A stretch of 5,551 nt of DNA from Endomicrobium sp. (GTDB lineage Bacteria; Elusimicrobiota; Endomicrobiia; Endomicrobiales; Endomicrobiaceae): contig JAITKZ010000046.1 of the NCBI GenBank assembly GCA_031278115.1, forward strand, positions 1 through 5,551, read 5' to 3'. Made by a program: the position numbers and the translations under genes. Shown piece after piece: positions 1 through 5,533 of this stretch (within the stretch, counting starts at the first letter, position 1; each line of letters opens with the position of its first letter). The notes beneath the pieces are model-generated. The model was given only the letters and a program-made list of their open reading frames with translations, searched no databases and was not told the DNA's origin.

Positions 1-634
1 ATATGTCTGAAATTCTTTCAAGTTTATTGTTCGTTTTAGAAGCTGAAAAAACAGTTTTATTTTCAGAAAACATTTTAAAAGATATTTCTGGATTTGCGAG
101 AGCAATTTCTTCAAAAGAATTTATAATTCTAGACCGCTCGGTTGAATCGCTTTTCAAAAATTTTTGTCTAGCGGGAACATTAAAAAATAAATCTCTGACT
201 TCGGTTATTGTTCCTTCTGAACATGAACATGGAACAACGCTTGCATTTTTACCGCCGTTACTTGAAAGCTTCCAACCCGAAGATTCTCCCTTTTTTCTTG
301 TCTTTACATCAAAATTAGATACCGCTGCTATGGAAGACAGAGCCTCTCCTCTGAACCCCATTGTGTGTATGTGGGATAAATCCTCAAAATTTTCTATTTT
401 GCTTGTGGCGTGCCTTAATATGGACAACTCTAAATCCTTTTTATCCATACCGAAACCATTGTCGGAAACTCTTATAAGCTTTTTACCAGCTTTTTCTATC
501 TCTACGGTTACAGAGGACGCAAAAGCGTCCAAAGAATTTTCTACAAGCTCTTTGACGACATTTAGAGGTCGTTCTACAACTTCACCCGCAGCTATTTTAT
601 TAATGGTTTCCTGAGAAAGAATATTTATCGGCAT
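1..634 (-). CDS. mutL: DNA mismatch repair protein MutL, N-terminal part (runs off the window)
   Basis: MutL is the GHKL-family ATPase that links mismatch-bound MutS to downstream strand incision and excision. Reading the minus strand from the ATG at 634-632 gives 211 codons, open to the window edge. The ATPase motifs sit at the usual MutL numbering: INKIAAGEVVERP at 11-23, catalytic Glu29 and Mg-binding Asn33 in KELVENSLDA (28-37), SDNGFGM at 57-63, and GFRGEALSSI at 93-102. Further on come TEVRDLFFNVPAR and KFLKS, typical of the family. The missing part would hold the rest of the transducer domain and the C-terminal dimerisation (and possibly endonuclease) domain. The start lies 2 bases after the mutS stop (TAA-AA-ATG), with AGG five bases before the ATG, so translation is probably coupled to mutS. 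No stop or frameshift is seen in the visible part. Identification is very secure; only the gene end is unknown. Confidence 0.97.
   Translation of the reverse strand, partial: MPINILSQETINKIAAGEVVERPLNVVKELVENSLDAFASSVTVEIEKAGKKLIRVSDNGFGMDKKDLELSILRHATSKIENFEDLSHIHTMGFRGEALSSIAAVSNFDVKTRKKGESSGWKLSSNGGKNASVVPCSCSEGTITEVRDLFFNVPARQKFLKSDSTERSRIINSFEEIALANPEISFKMFSENKTVFSASKTNNKLERISDI
515..530 (-). repeat. GC-rich 6-bp hairpin with a TTTT loop in mutL
   Basis: On the minus strand GGACGC, TTTT and GCGTCC form a compact perfect hairpin with four G-C or C-G pairs plus one A-T and one C-G at the ends of the inner run. It lies over the conserved Leu-Asp-Ala-Phe-Ala-Ser codons next to Asn33 of the ATP site. 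It stands out from the AT-rich surroundings but is not followed by a T run, so it is not a terminator. Confidence 0.6.
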
Positions 635-636
635 TT

Positions 637-1386
637 TTACCTATATTTGTCCTTCCATTGACGAAGTAAATTGAAAGCGTCAATGGGGCTTAATTTATTT
701 ACATCAACGTTTCTTAAGTCTATTAAAATCTGAGGCTCTTGGGGCTCAGACTGACATAAAAACTCCATCTGTCGATCATTATCTTTTGACTTAGCTGCAG
801 AATCCGTTTCAAGTTTGTTTAAAATCTTATAGGCTCTTTCTATCACTTGATGAGGCAATCCAGCAATTTTTGCCACATGTACACCATAAGACTTATCAGC
901 ACTACCCTCAATTATTTTATGTAAAAAGATAACATTTCCATTCCATTCTTTAACATCAACGCTGAAATTTACAACGCCTTTTAGGGTTTCTGAAAGCGTC
1001 GTAAGCTCAAAGTAATGTGTTGCAAATAAAACCTTGGCGCCATCATTTGCCTTTCTTTTGGCGTCACCAAGAAATTCTATTATTGACCATGCTAGAGACA
1101 TTCCATCGTAGGTAGAGGTACCTCTACCTACTTCGTCTAAGATTATAAGACTTCTCTGTGTATATTGATTTAAAATATTGGCAGTTTCTACCATTTCTAC
1201 CATAAAAGTTGACTCGCCACCAGCAAGATTGTCTCCAGCTCCTATGCGCGTGAATATTCTGTCAATAATACCTATTTCAGATTCACACGCAGGAACGAAA
1301 GAGCCTATCTGAGCCATTATCACAATAAGAGCTATCTGTCTAAGATAAGTTGATTTGCCCGACATATTGGGACCTGTGAGAATCAT
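637..1386 (-). CDS. mutS: MutS C-terminal fragment: ATPase core, helix-turn-helix and clamp-binding motif (second frame of a split mutS)
   Basis: This 249-codon frame encodes the last third of MutS. Seen in it: Walker [10 protein letters not shown] at residues 5-13, [15 protein letters not shown] at 51-65, Walker [15 protein letters not shown] at 82-95, FATHYFELT at 121-129, and the helix-turn-helix region from about 160 to 192. QMEFL at 206-210 resembles the beta-clamp-binding QMSLL of E. coli MutS and would be about residue 814 of a joined protein. The frame is -1 relative to the upstream mutS frame. Its first ATG overlaps the upstream stop as TAATG, and I see no Shine-Dalgarno sequence in front of it. 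Started here, the protein would lack the first part of the ATPase domain (including GRHP), which stays on the other fragment. A stable independent subunit is therefore unlikely. It is more probably expressed by -1 recoding as part of full-length MutS, or it is the downstream half of a broken gene. Confidence 0.93.
   Translation of the reverse strand: MILTGPNMSGKSTYLRQIALIVIMAQIGSFVPACESEIGIIDRIFTRIGAGDNLAGGESTFMVEMVETANILNQYTQRSLIILDEVGRGTSTYDGMSLAWSIIEFLGDAKRKANDGAKVLFATHYFELTTLSETLKGVVNFSVDVKEWNGNVIFLHKIIEGSADKSYGVHVAKIAGLPHQVIERAYKILNKLETDSAAKSKDNDRQMEFLCQSEPQEPQILIDLRNVDVNKLSPIDAFNLLRQWKDKYR
655..686 (-). repeat. 9-bp perfect hairpin at the end of mutS, just before the mutL ribosome site
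   Basis: On the minus strand CCATTGACG (686-678) and CGTCAATGG (663-655) can pair around a 14-base loop. Five of nine pairs are G-C, so this is one of the more stable hairpins in the window. It covers the last conserved MutS helix (Pro-Ile-Asp-Ala to Arg-Gln-Trp) and ends 20 bases before the mutL ATG, leaving the AGG site free. It could affect ribosome passage or mutL initiation. Confidence 0.7.
1108..1131. repeat. 24-base perfect palindrome over the MutS Walker B / GRGTSTY codons
   Basis: The half-site GTAGGTAGAGGT is followed directly by its exact reverse complement, centred on GGTACC between 1119 and 1120. On the coding strand it spells the codons for Val-Gly-Arg-Gly-Thr-Ser-Thr-Tyr. The protein motif favours this, because GGN-AGR-GGN is complementary to ACC-TCT-ACC, but the flanking GTA and TAC and all the wobble bases also match. 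As RNA it could only form a hairpin by opening a few central pairs. As DNA it could extrude a cruciform. Confidence 0.85.
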
Positions 1387-3209
1387 TATTCTTGATTTTT
1401 CATTAAAAAAACATCGTTTGCTGTAAACTCACCGTTTTTTAATATTCTTTCAACAACTGGATGTCTTCCATCTTTGATGGAAAGATCTTTACTGTCTAAA
1501 ATTTTTGGACAGACATAATTATACTCTAAGGCGTTTGAAGCAAATCCACAAAATACATCTATTTCTGAAATAATTTGCGATGTCTTTAAAATATCTGACG
1601 TATATAATGAAAGTTCCTGTCTTAAAGAATTAAAAATATCACTTTCAAGTCTCAGAATTTTCTCCTGAGAAGAAAGTATCTTTTCTTCCAATGATTTTAA
1701 CTCATCCGTTATATATCTCTCACAGGTACTAACTGTCTGTTTACGAATGTAATGTTTTGGAGTTAAAGCTATATTGGATTTGCTTACTTCTATATAGTAG
1801 CCAAACACGGAAGTATATCCTATTTTAAGATTATTGATTCCTGAAGACTCTCTTTCCTTTGCCTCAAGACTGGATATAAATCCTTTAGCATCTGTTGATA
1901 TTTTTCTTAATTCATCAAGTTCAGAATTAACTCCGTTTTTTATTACATTTCCGTCTTTTAGAGATACAGGTGGCTCTTCAACTATATAAGAAGAAATCTT
2001 TTCTATAATCTGTATATTATCAGGAATATTAAAAGTCAACTTTTTCGTTGCTGAGAGAATTTTAGAGATATTATTTATAACTTTTAAAGAATCTTTTAAA
2101 GCGGATAAATCTTTGGGATTTGCGGTTCCAGACGATATTCTTGCAATTATTCTTTCAATATCAGAAACATATTTAAATTTTTCTGAAATATCTTTTCTTA
2201 GAGCCGATTCCTCTATAAAAAAATTCACTGCATTTTGTCTATTCTCTATCTTGGACACATCTAGCAATGGTTTAGTGAGCCATCTACGTATAGTTCTTGC
2301 ACCCATTGGGGTTTTAGTAGAATCTATTACTGACAGCAAAGAATTTTCAAATTTACCGCTTGCCAAAGAGGTAAGCAGCTCAAGATTTTTTATAGCAACC
2401 GCATCTAAGTACATAAAATCTGAATTATTTATGTACTTTATATTTGAAAAAATTCCGATGCTTTGCGGTTGTATTTCTTTTATGTAGGAAAGTAAAGCGC
2501 CGCAAGAGCAGACAATTTCTTTTTGATTTAATCCAAATTCACTAAACGAGCCTTTCCAGAAATGTTCTATTATTATTTTCCTTGAGTTTTCAAAATCAAA
2601 AAAACAATCATTTACATATGAAATGGGAACTTTAATACTTGCTGCAAAATCTTGAATCCATTTATTTTTTGCATTGCTTGAAGATATAACCAGCTCACCT
2701 GGTCTATATTTTGATATTTCAGTATCAAGGAGTTTTAAAGAAGTATCTGAAGCAAAAAATTCCCCTGTTGAAATATCAGCAGCTGCAAGTGCCATAGACA
2801 TTGTAGCGGCATCAAAAGCAATAGACATTATGAAATTATTTTCTTTTGACTCTAAAAGAGTATCTTCCAAGATCGTTCCGGGCGTTATAACTTTCGTAAC
2901 TCCTCGTTTCACTATACCTTTAGAAACGCTTGGCTCTTCAAGCTGCTCGCAAACGGCAACCTTTAATCCTGTTGTTATAAGTTTTCTTATATAAGAACTC
3001 ACAGAATGATAGGGAACACCACACATCGGCGTGCCAGCTCTATTGGTCAACACAACATCCAAAACAGGAGCAGCCTGCACAGCATCTTCCCCAAACATTT
3101 CATAAAAATCACCAAGTCTGAAAAACAAAATCGCATCCGGATATTTACTTTTTATATTGTAGTACTGCCTCATTAATGGCGTCAACTTCTCAGAAGATGT
3201 TTTTCTCAT
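1386..3209 (-). CDS. mutS: MutS N-terminal fragment: mismatch-binding, connector, core and clamp domains (first frame of a split mutS)
   Basis: MutS recognises base mismatches and small loops as a sliding dimer. This 607-codon frame has [12 protein letters not shown] at 9-20 and the mismatch-reading motif GDFYEMF at 33-39 (Phe35 and Glu37 are the expected base-stacking and hydrogen-bonding residues). [10 protein letters not shown] (60-69) follows, then connector and core regions. The clamp region contains [16 protein letters not shown] (464-479), and the ATPase domain begins with KDGRHPVVE (579-587). It ends with [10 protein letters not shown] and a TAA, just before the place where Walker A should be. 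Bacterial MutS is usually about 850-880 residues, so this piece is short by the ATPase core found in the next frame. The ATG at 3209-3207 is chosen because the N-terminus matches the family and AGG lies 8 bases upstream, overlapping the slt stop. The mutS-slt gap is 9 bases. Apart from the 3' end I see no damage. Confidence 0.95.
   Translation of the reverse strand: MRKTSSEKLTPLMRQYYNIKSKYPDAILFFRLGDFYEMFGEDAVQAAPVLDVVLTNRAGTPMCGVPYHSVSSYIRKLITTGLKVAVCEQLEEPSVSKGIVKRGVTKVITPGTILEDTLLESKENNFIMSIAFDAATMSMALAAADISTGEFFASDTSLKLLDTEISKYRPGELVISSSNAKNKWIQDFAASIKVPISYVNDCFFDFENSRKIIIEHFWKGSFSEFGLNQKEIVCSCGALLSYIKEIQPQSIGIFSNIKYINNSDFMYLDAVAIKNLELLTSLASGKFENSLLSVIDSTKTPMGARTIRRWLTKPLLDVSKIENRQNAVNFFIEESALRKDISEKFKYVSDIERIIARISSGTANPKDLSALKDSLKVINNISKILSATKKLTFNIPDNIQIIEKISSYIVEEPPVSLKDGNVIKNGVNSELDELRKISTDAKGFISSLEAKERESSGINNLKIGYTSVFGYYIEVSKSNIALTPKHYIRKQTVSTCERYITDELKSLEEKILSSQEKILRLESDIFNSLRQELSLYTSDILKTSQIISEIDVFCGFASNALEYNYVCPKILDSKDLSIKDGRHPVVERILKNGEFTANDVFLMKNQE
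1404..1411 (-). other. T7 run with -1 slippery heptamer T TTT TTA at the mutS frame junction
   Basis: On the minus strand the codons read GTT TTT TTA ATG, so bases 1410-1404 form the in-phase heptamer T TTT TTA, a canonical X XXY YYZ -1 frameshift site (HIV-1 gag-pol uses U UUU UUA). After a -1 slip, reading continues as AAT GAA AAA TCA AGA ATA ATG, giving [16 protein letters not shown], and runs through the downstream frame. The upstream frame otherwise stops 5 codons later at TAA (1388-1386). Possible stimulators are weak. GGTGAG (1433-1428) resembles a Shine-Dalgarno sequence but lies 17 bases before the heptamer. A 5-bp AGAAT/ATTCT hairpin (1392-1379) begins 11 bases after it. The heptamer and frame relation are seen directly; whether frameshifting occurs is inference. 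Confidence 0.6.
2407..2438. repeat. 11-bp perfect inverted repeat with a 10-base loop inside mutS
   Basis: AAGTACATAAA (2407-2417) and its exact reverse complement (2428-2438) flank a 10-base loop. The coding strand reads Lys-Tyr-Ile...Met-Tyr-Leu across the arms, in the MutS core region (about residues 258-269). I see no protein motif that requires this symmetry. Confidence 0.8.
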
Positions 3210-3218
3210 TGAGACAAC

Positions 3219-3764
3219 CTAGAATTTTATTTGAGATATGAATTTACGAATTTTATAAATAAACATTATAGATTTTACATAGTTTTTTGTTTCATTAAAA
3301 GGTATCTTTTCCGCGTTTATAGCTAAGTCAGGAATTTCTCTACTCCATATGTCAACGTTGCCGATTCCCGCATTATACGCCGCCAAAACCAATATTAGAT
3401 TATTATTGTAATAATCTAATAGATTTCTTAAGTAATATGCTCCAAACATTATATTTATTTTAGGATCTTTTAGCTTGTCCGAAGAATAGTCGGATATGCT
3501 TAACTGTACAGCTATTTCGTGCGCCGTTTTAGGCATAATTTGCATTAACCCTACAGCACCTTTATTAGAAACTGCTTTTGGATTTAAGTTAGATTCTCTC
3601 TTTATAACTGACCTAACAAGCAGGGCATCTACCCCAAATTTATTTGAGTATTCACTTATATACTCATCATAGTATTTTTTATCCAGTAATCCTACTTTAT
3701 ATTCAACATTTACCAGAAAAAATACCACTAGAATCAGCATAGACCAAATTATAAACGTGTTCAT
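3219..3764 (-). CDS. Small membrane-anchored SLT-family lytic transglycosylase
   Basis: Soluble-lytic-transglycosylase-like enzymes cleave the MurNAc-GlcNAc bond of peptidoglycan and form 1,6-anhydro ends. The 181-residue product starts with a hydrophobic stretch (about residues 4-20) that should act as a signal anchor or uncleaved signal peptide, placing the domain outside the inner membrane. The catalytic domain shows IKRESNLNPKAVS with the predicted catalytic Glu57, GAVGLMQIMPKTA at 69-81, AAYNAGIGNVDIW at 128-140, and IPFNETKNYVK at 154-164. All are hallmarks of the Slt70-type fold. It has no LysM or other wall-binding domain, so it is a minimal enzyme. The ATG overlaps the miaB stop as ATGA, and there is only a weak GG-type ribosome site, so translation is probably coupled to miaB. 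The link to DNA repair neighbours may be co-transcription only. A long inverted repeat lies over codons for DYYNNNL. Confidence 0.92.
   Translation of the reverse strand: MNTFIIWSMLILVVFFLVNVEYKVGLLDKKYYDEYISEYSNKFGVDALLVRSVIKRESNLNPKAVSNKGAVGLMQIMPKTAHEIAVQLSISDYSSDKLKDPKINIMFGAYYLRNLLDYYNNNLILVLAAYNAGIGNVDIWSREIPDLAINAEKIPFNETKNYVKSIMFIYKIRKFISQIKF
3393..3421. repeat. 13-bp perfect inverted repeat with a 3-base loop inside slt
   Basis: The arm TATTAGATTATTA (3393-3405) is separated by TTG from its exact reverse complement (3409-3421). A second, overlapping inverted repeat (AATCT at 3413-3417 with AGATT at 3421-3425) competes with the outer part of the stem. It lies over slt codons for Leu-Asp-Tyr-Tyr-Asn-Asn-Asn-Leu. 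The stem is almost all A-T, with one G-C pair, so it is long but only moderately stable as RNA. Confidence 0.85.
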
Positions 3765-5017
3765 ATAATATTGCCAAATAAAGAATTTATTTTAGCTTCT
3801 TTTATACTGACATTTAAATGTCTGCCTAAATCTTTTTCACTACCGTCCTTTACAAAAACCTTGCGTCCGCATCTTGTTCTTGCTTCTATAACGCCTTTTT
3901 CTATTTTCTCGGCTAAAACCTGTTGAACGCTGCCAACCATTGAAGCAACTATTTCAATAGAAATTTTATTAGACTCTTCAAGTATAAGCCTATGTCGTCT
4001 CTTTTTTTCTTCCAAAGAAACATCGTCAGGCATATTTGCAGCTTTTGTATTGGGACGAGGAGAATATCTAAAAACATATAATCCACCAAATCTTATTTCC
4101 TTAACGGCTTTAAAAGTTTCTTCAAAATCCTCTTTTGTTTCTCCTGGGAAACCCACTATGATATCGGTTGTTATGCTTATGTCTGGTACCGCCATTCTTA
4201 ATTTTTTGACCAAGTCAATGTAATGTTCGTAACTATACTTTCTGTTCATAGCCTTAAGAATCTTATTTGAAGCAGACTGCATTGGCAAATGAATATGAGA
4301 ACAAACTTTAGACTCCGTTGCCATCATTTCTATAAGTTCGTCGCTTAAGCCTTTTGGATGGTTAGTCATAAATCTTATACGCTCAAGACCGTTGATAGTC
4401 GCAAGATTTTTTACCAGTGAAGTAAAATTAAAGTCTTTGTATCTATAAGAATTTACGTTTTGCCCTAAAAGCATTATTTCCTTAACGCCGTTTTTTACTA
4501 ACAAAGAACTTTCTTCTAGTATATCTAAAGCATTAAGACTTGTTTCTCTGCCTCTAACAAACGGCACAACACAATAAGAGCAGTAATTATCGCAACCCCG
4601 CATAATTGTCATATATTTTACAATATTGGAAGAATCTTCAATTTTATCAAAAGAAGAATCATACAAATTGCACAAATCTGCAATTTTTAAGGCTGCATTA
4701 TCTATATCCCTACTTCCTACTATCAAATCAACGCTTTTAAACCGTCGTCTAATTTTAGAACCTATTCTTTCCGCCATGCAGCCTATAACAACTATCTTTG
4801 TGTTTGGATTGTCTTGTTTAAACTCTTCCGCTCTTCCTAAAAAAGAAAACGCTTTTTGCTCAGACTGCGCTCTAACAGAACATGTGTTGAGTATTACTAA
4901 ATTCGCTTCCTGTAAAATATTTACTTTTGAAGCTCCGTAAGTTGAAAGCGCGAGTCCTAGTTTATCAGACTCGCACATATTCATCTGACATCCGATTGTT
5001 TCAATAAAATAATTCAA
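3761..5017 (-). CDS. miaB: tRNA-2-methylthio-N6-isopentenyladenosine37 synthase MiaB (radical SAM methylthiotransferase)
   Basis: MiaB adds a methylthio group to i6A37 of tRNAs reading UNN codons, using two 4Fe-4S clusters and S-adenosylmethionine. The 418-residue product has all three parts. The N-terminal UPF0004 domain has auxiliary-cluster cysteines Cys10 (ETIGCQMN), Cys46 (LNTCSVR) and Cys80 (IGCMAE). The radical SAM core has Cys142, Cys146 and Cys149 in GCDNYCSYCVVPFVRGRE. A C-terminal TRAM domain spans about 355-416. GCQMN and LLGQNVNSY (183-191) favour MiaB over RimO or MtaB. Two small departures from what I recall as the usual consensus are QSAS (247-250) for QSGS and RPNT (321-324) for RPGT. 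The start is TTG: an in-frame TAG lies four codons upstream, and the first in-frame ATG would delete Cys10. Length is normal to slightly short. It is the probable first gene of the miaB-slt-mutS-mutL run. Confidence 0.96.
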   Translation of the reverse strand: MNYFIETIGCQMNMCESDKLGLALSTYGASKVNILQEANLVILNTCSVRAQSEQKAFSFLGRAEEFKQDNPNTKIVVIGCMAERIGSKIRRRFKSVDLIVGSRDIDNAALKIADLCNLYDSSFDKIEDSSNIVKYMTIMRGCDNYCSYCVVPFVRGRETSLNALDILEESSLLVKNGVKEIMLLGQNVNSYRYKDFNFTSLVKNLATINGLERIRFMTNHPKGLSDELIEMMATESKVCSHIHLPMQSASNKILKAMNRKYSYEHYIDLVKKLRMAVPDISITTDIIVGFPGETKEDFEETFKAVKEIRFGGLYVFRYSPRPNTKAANMPDDVSLEEKKRRHRLILEESNKISIEIVASMVGSVQQVLAEKIEKGVIEARTRCGRKVFVKDGSEKDLGRHLNVSIKEAKINSLFGNII

Positions 5018-5024
5018 AAATTTT

Positions 5025-5028
5025 TCCT
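5025..5028 (-). promoter_or_regulatory. Ribosome binding site that supports the TTG start of miaB
   Basis: AGGA lies 7 bases before the TTG at 5017-5015. It overlaps an in-frame TAG (5029-5027) that blocks any longer reading. No ATG or GTG start exists between that stop and the conserved GCQMN motif, so this site together with TTG fixes the start. Confidence 0.7.
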
Positions 5029-5050
5029 AATCCTATGATTACGGGTATAT

Positions 5051-5075
5051 ATTGTACAAAATTGTGTCAGATTGT
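5051..5075 (-). repeat. Three ACAAT words at an exact 10-base period next to the candidate -10 box
   Basis: On the minus strand ACAAT occurs at 5075-5071, 5065-5061 and 5055-5051, each separated by 5 bases, so the copies fall about one helical turn apart. The first shares one base with the candidate -10 box TATAAA, and the others cover the predicted start of transcription. The last copy is part of the 8-base palindrome TTGTACAA (5052-5059). This is the position expected of an operator, but the words are short and AT-rich. Confidence 0.35.
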
Positions 5076-5128
5076 TTATATTTTTTTAAAGCTAAGGCGT
5101 GAATAATATAGCTTGATTTGCAAATAAT

Positions 5129-5533
5129 TTATTTAGTCTCAACAGCAAGAGCAAATTTTGTTGCTCCAGCTTTTTTTGCTTTATCCATAAACTGCATTAC
5201 GTGACCGTAATCTACTTTTACATCCCCTTTTATTACAATTGATTTACCCGGTTCTTTTTCAAGTAATTCCCTTATAACTCTTTCTACATCTGATAAATCT
5301 ATCACTTTACCATCTATAGCTACTCTTCCATCTTGCGATATTAAAGCTTCTATATTTGTTGACGTATTCCCACTATCTGCTGACTCTGCTTTTGGCAAAT
5401 TAACTTGTATTTCTGGCTGCATTAATGCAGGCGTTGCTATCATAAAAATAATCAAAAGAACCAAAACAACGTCAGTAAATGGAGCTATGTTTATCTCTGA
5501 TTTTACCGTGCTTTTGTTTGTTTTTGCTTTCAT
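5129..5533 (-). CDS. exbD: ExbD/TolR family biopolymer transport protein
   Basis: ExbD/TolR proteins work with ExbB/TolQ as a proton-driven inner-membrane motor that energises TonB or TolA and outer-membrane processes. The 134-residue product has a short basic cytoplasmic N-terminus, then INIAPFTDVVLVLLIIFMIATPAL at 14-37, where Asp21 matches the essential membrane aspartate of the family. One transmembrane helix (about 20-36) is followed by a periplasmic domain with the usual ending (IVIKGDVKVDYGHVMQFMDKAKKAG, then FALAVE). Length is typical. The sequence alone does not separate ExbD from TolR; the symbol follows the family name. The ATG at 5533 has AAGGGA 9 bases upstream and directly follows an in-frame TAG that probably ends the partner exbB/tolQ gene. 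No tonB, tolA or tolB is in view. Confidence 0.93.
   Translation of the reverse strand: MKAKTNKSTVKSEINIAPFTDVVLVLLIIFMIATPALMQPEIQVNLPKAESADSGNTSTNIEALISQDGRVAIDGKVIDLSDVERVIRELLEKEPGKSIVIKGDVKVDYGHVMQFMDKAKKAGATKFALAVETK

Larger units (their letters stand above)
5018..5128 (-). promoter_or_regulatory. Intergenic region between exbD and miaB with a candidate sigma-70-type promoter
   Basis: This 111-base gap is the only substantial non-coding DNA in the window, so it is the natural place for a promoter driving miaB-slt-mutS-mutL. The best candidate on the minus strand is TTCACG (5103-5098) and TATAAA (5080-5075), separated by 17 bases that include an A7 run. They match TTGACA at 4 of 6 and TATAAT at 5 of 6. 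Transcription would start near 5068 and leave a leader of about 50 bases. In AT-rich DNA such matches arise by chance, so confidence is moderate to low. I see no convincing terminator after exbD, so read-through from exbD is also possible. Confidence 0.4.

Noticed and set aside
3..614. Long plus-strand open frame of 203 codons
   Set aside because: It is the antisense of mutL. The minus strand shows a complete, motif-rich MutL N-terminus over the same bases, and the plus-strand protein has no recognisable features.
721..752. TCTGAG/CTCAGA hairpin with repeated GGCTC
   Set aside because: A 6-bp stem over a Glu-Pro-Gln repeat in the variable MutS tail; such stems are common by chance.
2081..2101. 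Tandem CTTTTAAAG words separated by AAT
   Set aside because: It reflects a local Leu-Lys repeat in MutS written in AT-rich codons; too short to call an element.
2113..2994. Plus-strand open frames at 2113-2487 and 2674-2994
   Set aside because: Both are antisense to well-conserved mutS sequence, without convincing ribosome sites or family motifs.
4626..4940. Plus-strand open frame inside miaB
   Set aside because: Antisense shadow of the conserved MiaB N-terminal domain.
5046..5070. Alternative promoter CTGACA (5070-5065) with TATATA (5051-5046)
   Set aside because: The spacer is only 13 bases, too short for sigma-70; the TTCACG/TATAAA pair at 17 bases fits better.
5089..5114. AAGCTA/TAGCTT inverted repeat after exbD as a terminator
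   Set aside because: The stem is only 6 bp with a 14-base loop, and it is followed on the minus strand by an A run, not a T run.
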